A stretch of DNA of 64,000 nucleotides from JACMLD01 sp039916305 (lineage in GTDB: Bacteria > Bacteroidota > Bacteroidia > Chitinophagales > Chitinophagaceae): NCBI GenBank assembly GCA_039916305.1, contig JBDSLR010000032.1:62001-126000 (forward strand). Reading direction: 5' to 3'. Positions 43,936-52,330 of this stretch are shown here, piece after piece. The notes under the pieces were generated by a model. It had not been told where the DNA came from, made no database searches, and saw only the letters and a list, made by a program, of their open reading frames with translations. Position numbers and translations under genes: made by a program. The stretch's first letter is position 1, and the number at the start of each line of letters is the position of its first letter.

Positions 43936-45231
43936 ATGTATCCTAACCTTTATTTTCTTGTTCGTGATTGGTTTGGCGTAGATTGGAAGGGACTGCGTTT
44001 TGCTAATATGTTTGGCTTTATGGTAGCGCTGGCTTTTATTACAGCTGCTATTGTAATTGGTAGTGAACTGAAAAGAAAAAGTAAGGAAGGTTTACTCCAT
44101 TACCAGGAAGAAAAAATTACCATTGGCAAACCTGCCAGCCTGGTTGAATTGCTGATTAATTTTTTGTTGGGTTTTTTGTTCGGCTATAAAGTTATTGGTG
44201 CTTTTTTTAGCGATCCCAATGGCGATATGCAGCAGTTTATGCTTTCTACCCAGGGAAACTGGATAGCAGGTATTGTAGCGGGATTGTTGTTTGCCGGGCT
44301 CAAATGGCGCGAGGCAAATAACCAGAAACTGGACAAGCCAACAGAGAAAACAATACGGATATGGCCGCACGACAGGGTATCGGATATTATTTTACTGGGG
44401 GCAGTATTTGGTTTTTTAGGCGCTAAGATTTTTGATAACCTGGAAAACTGGAATCGTTTTATCAAAGATCCCATCGGTAATCTTTTTTCGCCCAGCGGGC
44501 TTACTTTTTATGGTGGATTAATTTGCGCGGCACTGGCCATATGGTGGTATGCAAAAAAACATAATATTGGTTTTTGGCACCTGAATGATGCGGCAGCGCC
44601 GTCGCTGATGCTGGCGTACGCAGTGGGCCGTATGGGTTGCCAGATAAGTGGTGATGGCGACTGGGGCGTATTAAACAGCGCGTATGTATCTGACAAAAAT
44701 GGCGCGGTTTCTCTTGCCACAAACGAACAGTTTCAACAGCAGCTGCAAAACAATAAAGATTTTTTTATCCGCCAGTTTGATAGCCTTGATAAAGTAAAGC
44801 ATGTTTATTTTAAAGGTGTGTCATGGCTGCCCGACTGGTTTTTTGCTTATACTTATCCGCATAATGTAAATAAGGAAGGAATACCGCTACCCAATTGCGA
44901 CTGGGGCGAATATTGCAACGTGCTCCCGCTGCCGGTTTTCCCTACGCCATTGTATGAAATTATCGCCTGCACTATTTTGTTTGGCCTTATCTGGATGCTG
45001 CGTAAAAAATTTACCGTAGCGGGCACCCTGTTTGGTTTTTACCTGTTTGTAAATGGTATTGAGCGTTTCCTGGTTGAAAAAATACGTGTGAACACCAAAT
45101 ACGAAGACCTCCCTTTTCAGCCTACCCAGGCCGAGCTTATTTCATTCCTTCTTATTATTACCGGCCTTGTTTTAATGCTCTACCTGCCAAGACGTGCTGC
45201 GGGGAGGAAAGTCGTGAGTCGTGAGTCGTGA
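43936..45231 (+). CDS. lgt: Prolipoprotein diacylglyceryl transferase
   Basis: 431 aa inner membrane enzyme that moves a diacylglyceryl group from phosphatidylglycerol to the lipobox cysteine of prolipoproteins. The Lgt signature is visible as LAYAVGRMGCQISGDGDWG around residues 230-250, with FYGGLICA before it and a second conserved region, FPTPLYEIIAC, near residue 340. About seven hydrophobic segments are seen. At 431 aa it is much longer than the ~270-290 aa of typical Lgt because of an extra N-terminal segment and a periplasmic insertion near residues 255-325. Its last codons are built from a 7-bp tandem repeat. Confidence 0.93.
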   Translation: MYPNLYFLVRDWFGVDWKGLRFANMFGFMVALAFITAAIVIGSELKRKSKEGLLHYQEEKITIGKPASLVELLINFLLGFLFGYKVIGAFFSDPNGDMQQFMLSTQGNWIAGIVAGLLFAGLKWREANNQKLDKPTEKTIRIWPHDRVSDIILLGAVFGFLGAKIFDNLENWNRFIKDPIGNLFSPSGLTFYGGLICAALAIWWYAKKHNIGFWHLNDAAAPSLMLAYAVGRMGCQISGDGDWGVLNSAYVSDKNGAVSLATNEQFQQQLQNNKDFFIRQFDSLDKVKHVYFKGVSWLPDWFFAYTYPHNVNKEGIPLPNCDWGEYCNVLPLPVFPTPLYEIIACTILFGLIWMLRKKFTVAGTLFGFYLFVNGIERFLVEKIRVNTKYEDLPFQPTQAELISFLLIITGLVLMLYLPRRAAGRKVVSRES

Positions 45232-45234
45232 ATC
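45211..45234 (+). repeat. GTGAGTC tandem repeat at the 3' end of lgt
   Basis: After GTC, units GTGAGTC (45214-45220), GTGAGTC (45221-45227) and GTGAATC (45228-45234). The last Lgt codons and the stop are inside it; since 7 is not a multiple of 3, a change in copy number would alter the C-terminus. Confidence 0.75.
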
Positions 45235-45782
45235 GTCAGACGGGCCCGGTCGATCTACGGTCAAAACGGGCTATGCGTTTCATTTATATACATTCCGCAG
45301 TTACGCGTCAGTTTCCGGTATATACCTATGCCAATAAAGTATTCTAATCAATCCCAGGCAAGTTGAAAAGCACGGTATCCTGGTTTTACCCGGCTGCTGA
45401 ACCTGTCCCCTACAGGAGCTGCATTGTATGTTTTCCCAGCAATCATTCCTTAGCCCATCCTGTAATAACGCGCAGATAGTGTTTTTATCAACCTGCAAGC
45501 GCTGCCATTCACGTGGTGACAGCCCACCACTCAAAATTCACTACTCTTGGCTACTATCACTACCAGTTCCCGGCTACCAATTGATTATTGCCGTTCGTCC
45601 CCAAAGGGCCTTGGCCCATGTAACAAGCTAAAGCCTGAACGCGTCACAGGAGATGTTAAATAACCGCCAGTTATCGATAAAATTGACCACCTAACACAAA
45701 ACACTGTTCTAAGTATTGCATAGTACCTACTTTTGGAATGTAATAATAAAGACAAAGTACCAACCAATATAAAATTACTTTT
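45235..45782. other. Intergenic region with promoter of the first barrel gene
   Basis: About 550 bases with no supported gene. The part around 45525-45580 is low-complexity, with ACTAC/CTACTC words common in Bacteroidetes spacers. TACTTTTG (45728-45735) matches TAnnTTTG and lies 48 bases before the ATG of the beta-barrel gene. Confidence 0.45.
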
Positions 45783-48242
45783 ATGAAGAAAATAATGAGT
45801 CTGTTACTGGTTTTAATGGCCGCCGCTAGTGTAACAGCGCAAACGGAAGGCAAAATCAGCGGACATGTTACAGATGGCAGCCAAAAGATTATTGAGTCAG
45901 CTACCACAATGCTTTTAAAAGCAAAAGATTCTGCCGTGCTGAAAATGGGCGCGGCCAGCAAGGACGGCAACTTTTTATTTGAAGGCATCGCCGCAGGCAA
46001 GTACCTGGTAGCCGTTTCTGCAGTAGGCTACAAAAAAACATTTTCACCAATCTTTGAAATAAATGAAGCAAATATCTCTATTGCTTTGAAAACCATTCAA
46101 TTGGTTCCAAATTCTAAGGACCTTACAGGTGTTACTGTGGTGGGACGTAAGGCATTAATTGAGCAGCATATTGACAGGACCGTAGTTAATGTGGATGCAG
46201 CGGTTTCCAACGCAGGTGCCACTGCATTGGAAGTGCTGGAAAAATCGCCGGGCGTTACAGTTGATAAAGACGGCAGCATCAGTTTAAAAGGAAAACAGGG
46301 CGTACAGGTGTTTATTGATGGCAAACCCTCTTACTTAAGTGGTGCCGACCTGGTGAACCTGTTGAAAAATATGACTGCCAGTCAGCTTGATCAAATTGAA
46401 ATAATGACTAATCCGCCAGCAAAATATGATGCGGCCGGCAATTCAGGCATTATCAACATTAAAACAAAAAAGAACAAAGCAAAAGGTTTCAACGGAAGCA
46501 TCAATGCAGGTTATTCACAGGGTTTTTATGCCCGTACCAATGAAAGCCTGAACCTTAACTACCGTACCGGCAAGTTCAACGCATTTCTCAATTACAGCTA
46601 CAACAAGTATAACAGTTATAACCAGCTCTCCATTCATCGTGTATACAAGGAAACCGATGGCAAAACAGTAAAAGCGATGTTTGATCAGCTGGCGTTTATG
46701 CCCAGGAGTAATAACAGCAATAACCTGAAATTTGGAATGGATTTCTTCGCCAGCAAGAAAACTACTCTGGGCTTTGTTGCTACTGGTTTTTTAAACCCAT
46801 CTAACCAGCGAAATTTCAATACCTCGTACCTCAAAGATGCTATTGGCGAAGTTGACTCAATTGTTTACTCTACCAGTAAATCGCATAATAGCTGGAAGAA
46901 TGGAGCGCTCAATCTTAATTTCCGTCACCAGTATGATTCTACCGGCCGTGAGCTGACTGCAGATGTGGATTTTTCCAAATATTCATCCAATGATAACCAG
47001 TCTTTCAGTAATGCATCTTTCACCCCGGAATGGGTACCCAAGGGCCAGACCAACCTGAAAAGTTTATTGCCGGTTGACATTAATATTTACTCAGCCAAAC
47101 TGGATTATACGCATCCGCTTAAAAAAGAAGCCAAACTGGAAGCAGGTTTTAAAACAAGTTACGTAAACACAGATAATGCCGCCAACTATTTCAACGTAAA
47201 CGGTAGTAGTGAACAGGTAGATTACGATAAAACCAACCGTTTTCTGTACAAAGAAAATATCAATGCAGCCTATGTTAATTATAACAGGCAGTTTAAGAAG
47301 TTTGGTGTACAGGCAGGCCTTCGTTTTGAAAATACTAATTACAAAGGGCACCAGTTGGGCAATGTGCAAAAGCCAGGGTCTGATTCATCTTTTACCAGGA
47401 CCTACAACAATTTTTTTCCAACCATATTTATAAGTTATGCAGCGGATAAAAACAACCAGTTTGGTTTATCAGTTGGCAGAAGGATAGACAGGCCAGCCTA
47501 CCAGGATTTGAACCCCTTCCTTTTTTTTATTGATAACTATACCTACGAAACCGGTAACCCCTTTCTACAACCCCAGTACAGCAATAATGTGGAGCTAAGC
47601 CATACGTTTAAAGGCTTTCTTACCACCACTGCCAATTACAGCAAAACAAAGAACTTCTTTACAGAAACATTTGGCCAAAAAGATTACGCCACCATTGTAA
47701 GCAGGGGCAATATCGGGCAGAGACAAAATGCAGGCCTTAGTGTAAGCGCACAGGTAAAGCCTGCCAAATGGTGGAGCGCAAGTTTATATGGTAACTATAA
47801 TTACAATTACTTTAAGGGGGTACTGTATGGAGAGGTGGTTAATGTAAGCGGTTCCAATGTATTGTTTAATGTGAACAACCAGTTCACTTTTGGCAAAGGC
47901 TGGAGCGCAGAGCTGAGTGGCTTCTACCGGACAAAAGGTATTGAAGGACAGATTATGATTAACCCGATGGGCCAGGCATCAGCCGGTGTATCAAAACAAA
48001 TATTGAAAGGAAAGGGCAGTGTGCGCGTAAACATAAGGGATATCTTCTATACCAATAAAGCCAGGGGAACTATTATTTTCCAGCAGACCGAAGCATATTT
48101 TCAGAATACAAGGGATTCAAGGGTGGCTGGTATATCATTTACCTATCGTTTTGGAAAACCGATTAAGGGGCCGCAAAACAACCGTAAAAAAGGTGGTGCT
48201 GATGATGAACAAAACCGTGTGAAAGCAGGCGGCAATAACTAG
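45783..48242 (+). CDS. TonB-dependent-type outer membrane beta-barrel protein, copy 1
   Basis: 819 aa. Signal peptide (MKKIMSLLLVLMAAASVTAQ), then a carboxypeptidase-regulatory-like beta-sandwich at about 22-105 (KISGHVTDGSQKIIESAT), a plug-like domain at about 115-230 (VEVLEKSPG-type region: ALEVLEKSPGVTVDKDGSIS, then GKQGVQVFIDGKPSYLSG, and MTNPPAKYDAAGNSGIINI), and a long barrel of the OMP_b-brl_3 kind with alternating aromatic strands (RRIDRPAYQDLNPFLFF). No TonB box could be fixed. The C-terminus is basic and Asn/Gly-rich. Copy 2 lies downstream and is clearly paralogous. The cargo is unknown. Confidence 0.9.
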   Translation: MKKIMSLLLVLMAAASVTAQTEGKISGHVTDGSQKIIESATTMLLKAKDSAVLKMGAASKDGNFLFEGIAAGKYLVAVSAVGYKKTFSPIFEINEANISIALKTIQLVPNSKDLTGVTVVGRKALIEQHIDRTVVNVDAAVSNAGATALEVLEKSPGVTVDKDGSISLKGKQGVQVFIDGKPSYLSGADLVNLLKNMTASQLDQIEIMTNPPAKYDAAGNSGIINIKTKKNKAKGFNGSINAGYSQGFYARTNESLNLNYRTGKFNAFLNYSYNKYNSYNQLSIHRVYKETDGKTVKAMFDQLAFMPRSNNSNNLKFGMDFFASKKTTLGFVATGFLNPSNQRNFNTSYLKDAIGEVDSIVYSTSKSHNSWKNGALNLNFRHQYDSTGRELTADVDFSKYSSNDNQSFSNASFTPEWVPKGQTNLKSLLPVDINIYSAKLDYTHPLKKEAKLEAGFKTSYVNTDNAANYFNVNGSSEQVDYDKTNRFLYKENINAAYVNYNRQFKKFGVQAGLRFENTNYKGHQLGNVQKPGSDSSFTRTYNNFFPTIFISYAADKNNQFGLSVGRRIDRPAYQDLNPFLFFIDNYTYETGNPFLQPQYSNNVELSHTFKGFLTTTANYSKTKNFFTETFGQKDYATIVSRGNIGQRQNAGLSVSAQVKPAKWWSASLYGNYNYNYFKGVLYGEVVNVSGSNVLFNVNNQFTFGKGWSAELSGFYRTKGIEGQIMINPMGQASAGVSKQILKGKGSVRVNIRDIFYTNKARGTIIFQQTEAYFQNTRDSRVAGISFTYRFGKPIKGPQNNRKKGGADDEQNRVKAGGNN

Positions 48243-48583
48243 ATTTTTAGTATGGAAGTATTCATTATTCAGACGAGTTGGTGATAAAAGAAATAGTTTA
48301 CAGTATTTAGTATTCGGACGTGAATATTGGAGTTGATTTCACTTCTTCTCAAGATTAAAACACCAGGGACTGTTGGCAGCAGGTCTGAATACTTTATACT
48401 ACATACTGCATACTAACTACGATACTTGATAACTATACGGCGCTTTTCGTACCTGAAATAAACCGTTCGTGTATTGGCAACATTATATTCCCCTTCATCC
48501 AGATTTATATTTTTTAACCAGTCCGTCCGCATCAACTTCACCACTTCTAATTAAGACGGGCTGACACAACCAAATAAACTGCT
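48243..48583. repeat. Intergenic inverted TAGTA/TACTA repeats
   Basis: Between the two barrel genes. A left arm at 48300-48319 (contains CAGTATTTAGTATTCGGAC) is matched in inverted orientation by the right arm at 48383-48402 (contains CTGAATACTTTATACTAC), about 15 of 20 positions by eye. Further degenerate ATACTGCATACTAACTAC words follow. No gene is seen. Confidence 0.5.
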
Positions 48584-51073
48584 ATGAAAAGAATTATAAC
48601 CATTATTACCTTATCCTTATTTTCTTTTGTATTATTTGCCCAGGATAAAACCGGCAAGATAAGCGGCACTGTTACTGATGCTGCACAGAAGCCCCTGGAA
48701 GCAGCCACCGTACAGTTGCTGAAGGCAGATGGCAAAACGCTGGTGAAAGCAGCTGTAACCAGTAAGCAGGGCTTGTTTGAAATAGAGAAGCTCGCCGCAG
48801 GCAAATACATACTCTCCGTTACTGCCGTTGCCTTTACTGCAAAAAATACAGCGCTGCTGGAGCTTAGTGCAGATAAAATGCAATTGCAGGTACCTCCAAT
48901 TCAACTGGCGCCCGGCTCAAAAGAATTAGGCGGTGTAACTGTTACCGCACGCAAACCATTGATTGAACAAAAAATTGACAGGACCGTCATCAATGTTGAT
49001 GCCGCGCCTACCAATGCGGGCGCTACTGCTATGGAAGTGCTGGAAAAGTCGCCTGGTATTTCTGTCAACAATGATGGCGTTATCAGCCTGAAAGGTAAGC
49101 AGGGCGTAATTGTAATGATGGATGGAAAACCGACCTACCTCTCTGCCGCGGATTTGGCAAACGTTTTAAAAAACATGCCGGCATCAGCACTGGACCAGAT
49201 AGAGATTATGACCAACCCGCCGGCCAAGTATGACGCATCGGGCAATTCGGGTATTATCAATATTAAAACAAAAAAGAGCAGGAGCGATGGTTTGAACGGA
49301 AGTATTACGGCAGGCGGAACACTCGGCCTGTATAAAAGAGGCGATAGTTATCTTACTCCTTTCAAACAAACCAGCAGCCTGAACATTAATTACCGCAAGG
49401 GTAAACTGAACCTGTTTGGTAACTATAATTATAACTACCGCGAAGGTAAAAGTGATATGGAGCTGAGCCGTAAATTTTTTGAAAAGAACGGTGACCTCAA
49501 TTCTGTGTCCAATTCAGTAACGCAATTTAACATGCGCAATAATAATCACACGTTGAAAGTTGGTATGGATTATTATGCAGATAAGAAAAATGTATTTGGT
49601 GTGGTATTAAATGGTTTTGGGTTTTTTGGCAGCCCCACGCCCCTGAGCACGCAGATCATTTCACTGCCCGATGGAAGGGTTCAGTCGGTATTAAAATCTT
49701 CTACCGCCAATGACCTTACGTTTTACAACTACTCGGGTAATTTTAATTACAAGCACGTATTTGATACAACCGGAACAGAATTAACCGCTGACCTGGATTA
49801 TATTGGTTACAGCAATGTATCAAAGTCTTTACTGATAACCGATGTGTATGACGGTGTAAGCGGGGGTAAAACAGGAAACCTTACTTTGCGGGGCGATATA
49901 CCCAGTGAGATTAATATTTATTCCGGCAAGGCAGATTATACCCACCCCATGAAAAAAGACATGCGCTTTGATGCGGGCTTTAAGGTAAGCTATGTAAAAA
50001 GTGATAATGAAGTAAAATATGAGCGGGATAACGGTAATGGCTGGGTGCCGGATAACAGGTCGAACCATTTTATCTACGAGGAAAATATCAATGCGGCTTA
50101 TGTAAGCATCAATAAAAAATGGAAAAAATGGAGTACGCAGGCTGGTCTTCGCCTGGAGAATACAACCGCTAAAGGAAAACAGGTACTTACAGATTCATCG
50201 TTTACCAGGAAATATACAAGCCTGTTTCCAACTTTTTACCTAAACTATGAACTCAATAAAAACAACACCCTTACCTTATCGTACGGCAGAAGAATTGAGC
50301 GGCCAAATTACCAGGATTTGAATCCGTTTCTTTGGTTCCTGGATTCACTTACTTTCAGGCAGGGCAACCCTTACCTGCTGCCACAATATTCAAACAATAT
50401 AGAATTGCGGCATTCCTATAAAGGAGGGTTCACCACTGCTGTGAGTTATGCAGTTACCGATGATGTGATTTCGCAAATCATAAAACAAAATACAGAAAAA
50501 CGGATTACCTATGTTACTACAGATAATGTAGCCCGGTTTAAAAACCTTGGTTTCTCTGTAAATGCGCCATTTAAACCTGCTAAATGGTGGAATGTAAACG
50601 CCTTTGGAAATGTTTACCACAACCAGTACACAGGTTTTTATTATAATTCATACACCGGTAAAAACGACCCGCTGGATATCAGCTATACTTCATTCATGGT
50701 AAATGTTTCCAACACCTTCACCTTCAAAAAAGGCTGGACAGCGGAACTCAGCGGCTTTTACCGCGGCAAGGGTATCGACCAGCTCAGCATCAGCGATCCC
50801 ATGTATTTTATGAGCCTGGGCGGACAAAAAACGATATTAAAGGGAAAGGCCACCGTTCGGTTAAACATCCGGGATCCTTTTCACTGGCAGGTATACCGGG
50901 GCAGAACAATGTACAGCGATATTGATTTGAAAGTGTTTAACAAATGGGATAACCGCAGTGCGACCATCACTTTTAGCTACCGCTTTGGTAAATCTGGTCT
51001 GCCCCAGGCACGCAAGCGAAACAGCGGAGCCAGTGATGAACAGAACCGTGCAGGTGGCGGACAGCAGAACTAA
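48584..51073 (+). CDS. TonB-dependent-type outer membrane beta-barrel protein, copy 2
   Basis: 829 aa with the same architecture as copy 1: signal peptide ending LFAQ, carboxypeptidase-regulatory-like domain, plug-like domain and large barrel. Shared blocks include DRTV-NVDAA, NAGAT, EVLEKSPG, ISLKGKQGV, MTNPPAKYDA, GNSGIINIKTKK, YQDLNPF and the tail SDEQNRAGGG. The barrel strands differ much more, so ligand specificity has probably diverged. It has its own hairpin terminator (51104-51129). A tandem duplication is the simplest origin. Confidence 0.9.
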   Translation: MKRIITIITLSLFSFVLFAQDKTGKISGTVTDAAQKPLEAATVQLLKADGKTLVKAAVTSKQGLFEIEKLAAGKYILSVTAVAFTAKNTALLELSADKMQLQVPPIQLAPGSKELGGVTVTARKPLIEQKIDRTVINVDAAPTNAGATAMEVLEKSPGISVNNDGVISLKGKQGVIVMMDGKPTYLSAADLANVLKNMPASALDQIEIMTNPPAKYDASGNSGIINIKTKKSRSDGLNGSITAGGTLGLYKRGDSYLTPFKQTSSLNINYRKGKLNLFGNYNYNYREGKSDMELSRKFFEKNGDLNSVSNSVTQFNMRNNNHTLKVGMDYYADKKNVFGVVLNGFGFFGSPTPLSTQIISLPDGRVQSVLKSSTANDLTFYNYSGNFNYKHVFDTTGTELTADLDYIGYSNVSKSLLITDVYDGVSGGKTGNLTLRGDIPSEINIYSGKADYTHPMKKDMRFDAGFKVSYVKSDNEVKYERDNGNGWVPDNRSNHFIYEENINAAYVSINKKWKKWSTQAGLRLENTTAKGKQVLTDSSFTRKYTSLFPTFYLNYELNKNNTLTLSYGRRIERPNYQDLNPFLWFLDSLTFRQGNPYLLPQYSNNIELRHSYKGGFTTAVSYAVTDDVISQIIKQNTEKRITYVTTDNVARFKNLGFSVNAPFKPAKWWNVNAFGNVYHNQYTGFYYNSYTGKNDPLDISYTSFMVNVSNTFTFKKGWTAELSGFYRGKGIDQLSISDPMYFMSLGGQKTILKGKATVRLNIRDPFHWQVYRGRTMYSDIDLKVFNKWDNRSATITFSYRFGKSGLPQARKRNSGASDEQNRAGGGQQN

Positions 51074-51103
51074 GGAAAGAGATTAAAACGCGAAAGAAAC
51101 AAT

Positions 51104-51129
51104 GAAAGGAGGACATTTGTCCTTCTTTC
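51104..51129 (+). terminator. Terminator after barrel protein copy 2
   Basis: Arms GAAAGGAGGAC (51104-51114) and GTCCTTCTTTC (51119-51129), one G-T wobble, loop ATTT, then TCTTTTTAT. Confidence 0.75.
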
Positions 51130-51204
51130 TCTTTTTATAGCTGTTTCACCAATATGTCTTTTTTCTTTTTGCCCCTTAGCTTTTTCTCTTTAAATGCTTA
51201 GTCT

Positions 51205-51212
51205 TACATTTG
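51205..51212 (+). promoter_or_regulatory. yajQ promoter -7 element
   Basis: TACATTTG matches TAnnTTTG, 83 bases before the yajQ-like ATG. Confidence 0.45.
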
Positions 51213-51295
51213 AACTGCAATTTACAATAGGCAGTATCCCGGGCAATACAGCACCGGGCTGCTACAGCAGATAATAAACCTAAATACACATTGAT

Positions 51296-51787
51296 ATGCC
51301 ATCATTCGATATCATGAGCAAAGTAGACGGCCAGGCGCTGGACAATGCTGTAAACGTAGTAAAGAAAGAAATCACCAACCGCTTTGATTTTAAAGACGCA
51401 CACGTGGTTATTAACCTGGATAAAAAAGAATTTAAGCTGAACATTGAAACGGATGATGATATGAAGATGGGGCAGCTGCTGGATGTGCTTGTCAGCAGGG
51501 CGCACAAGCAGGGAATCTCGCCTGAGGCTTTTGATATGTCAAAAGAATCTTACCCCAGTGGTAAAACGGTTAAGAAGGAGGTTGGAGTAAGAAATGGTCT
51601 TAAACAGGAAGACGCCAAGAAGATAGTAAAACTTATTAAAGATAGCGGCCAAAAGGTGCAAGCGCAGATTATGGATGATATGGTGCGGGTCACCGGCAAG
51701 AAACTGGATGATTTACAGGCAGTTATACAATTATGCCGCACGGCAGACCTTGGTTTGCCCCTGCAGTTTGATAACATGCGCAACTAA
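51296..51787 (+). CDS. yajQ: YajQ family nucleotide-binding protein
   Basis: 163 aa, the normal family length. It begins with the invariant MPSFDIMSKVD and continues NAVNVVKKEITNRFDFK, then KEVGVRNGLKQEDAKKIVKLIKDS near residue 85 and QAQIMDDMVRVTGKKLDDLQ near residue 120, the two ferredoxin-like halves of the DUF520 fold. YajQ proteins bind nucleotides and RNA; one plant-pathogen member is a cyclic-di-GMP effector. No role here can be deduced. Confidence 0.95.
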   Translation: MPSFDIMSKVDGQALDNAVNVVKKEITNRFDFKDAHVVINLDKKEFKLNIETDDDMKMGQLLDVLVSRAHKQGISPEAFDMSKESYPSGKTVKKEVGVRNGLKQEDAKKIVKLIKDSGQKVQAQIMDDMVRVTGKKLDDLQAVIQLCRTADLGLPLQFDNMRN

Positions 51788-51797
51788 GTAAAAACAG

Positions 51798-51829
51798 TTT
51801 GGAAATTAGGCATTCAGTTGGTATTTTTG
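51798..51829 (+). promoter_or_regulatory. rpmE2 promoter
   Basis: TTTG (51798-51801), 20 bases, TATTTTTG (51822-51829): a full match to the Bacteroidetes -33 TTTG / -7 TAnnTTTG promoter, the best in the window. Confidence 0.7.
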
Positions 51830-51848
51830 CAGCCTTGTAAATTAAAAA

Positions 51849-51868
51849 AGTACGGCAAAAACCGTACT
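51849..51868 (+). promoter_or_regulatory. Stem-loop in the rpmE2 leader
   Basis: Perfect 7-bp arms AGTACGG (51849-51855) and CCGTACT (51862-51868), loop CAAAAA, between promoter and start codon. It has no T-run and is 18 bases from the ATG, so it could be a ribosomal-protein leader for L31 autoregulation. Confidence 0.5.
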
Positions 51869-51886
51869 GCCTTAAAATAAACAATT

Positions 51887-52138
51887 ATGAAAAAAGGTAT
51901 CCATCCGGAAAATTACCGGTTCGTTGTTTTCAAAGACATGAGTAACGGTCATTCATTTTTAAGCCGGTCTACGTACAATACCAAAGAAATGGTAAAGTGG
52001 GAAGATGGCAATGAGTACCCCCTTGTAAAACTGGAAATTTCCAGTATGTCGCACCCGTTCTTTACCGGTCAGAAAATGCTGGTAGATACAGCCGGACGTA
52101 TTGACAAGTTTAAGAAAAAATACGCTAAGAAAGCATAA
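51887..52138 (+). CDS. rpmE2: 50S ribosomal protein L31 type B
   Basis: 83 aa. MKKGIHPENYRFVVFKD, then SRSTYNTKEMVKWEDGNEYPL and SSMSHPFFTGQKMLVDTAG with RIDKFKKKYAKK are the full type B L31 pattern. It has no cysteine, so it is the zinc-independent form. It has its own promoter, structured leader and terminator, that is a monocistronic unit. Confidence 0.96.
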   Translation: MKKGIHPENYRFVVFKDMSNGHSFLSRSTYNTKEMVKWEDGNEYPLVKLEISSMSHPFFTGQKMLVDTAGRIDKFKKKYAKKA

Positions 52139-52189
52139 AATAATCGGCACTCCAGGGTGTGTGAAAGTTTTGTTTTTATGAGTATACAG

Positions 52190-52216
52190 ATCCCTTCGTA
52201 ATTTTTGCGAAGGGAT
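52190..52216 (+). terminator. rpmE2 terminator
   Basis: Arms ATCCCTTCG (52190-52198) and CGAAGGGAT (52208-52216) followed by TTTTTG. Confidence 0.85.
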
Positions 52217-52330
52217 TTTTGTTTGCAGCCGGTTTTTGACGGCCCACACACTTAAGACAATACCGGCAGAGGAGGTTCTCGCCGTTACCGCACGGCATCA
52301 TCTCAAATCAATTTATTGTATTTTTAAAGC

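Noticed and set aside
45301..45534. 77-codon minus-strand frame in the lgt-barrel spacer
   Set aside because: No homology pattern, no start signal, and low-complexity surroundings.
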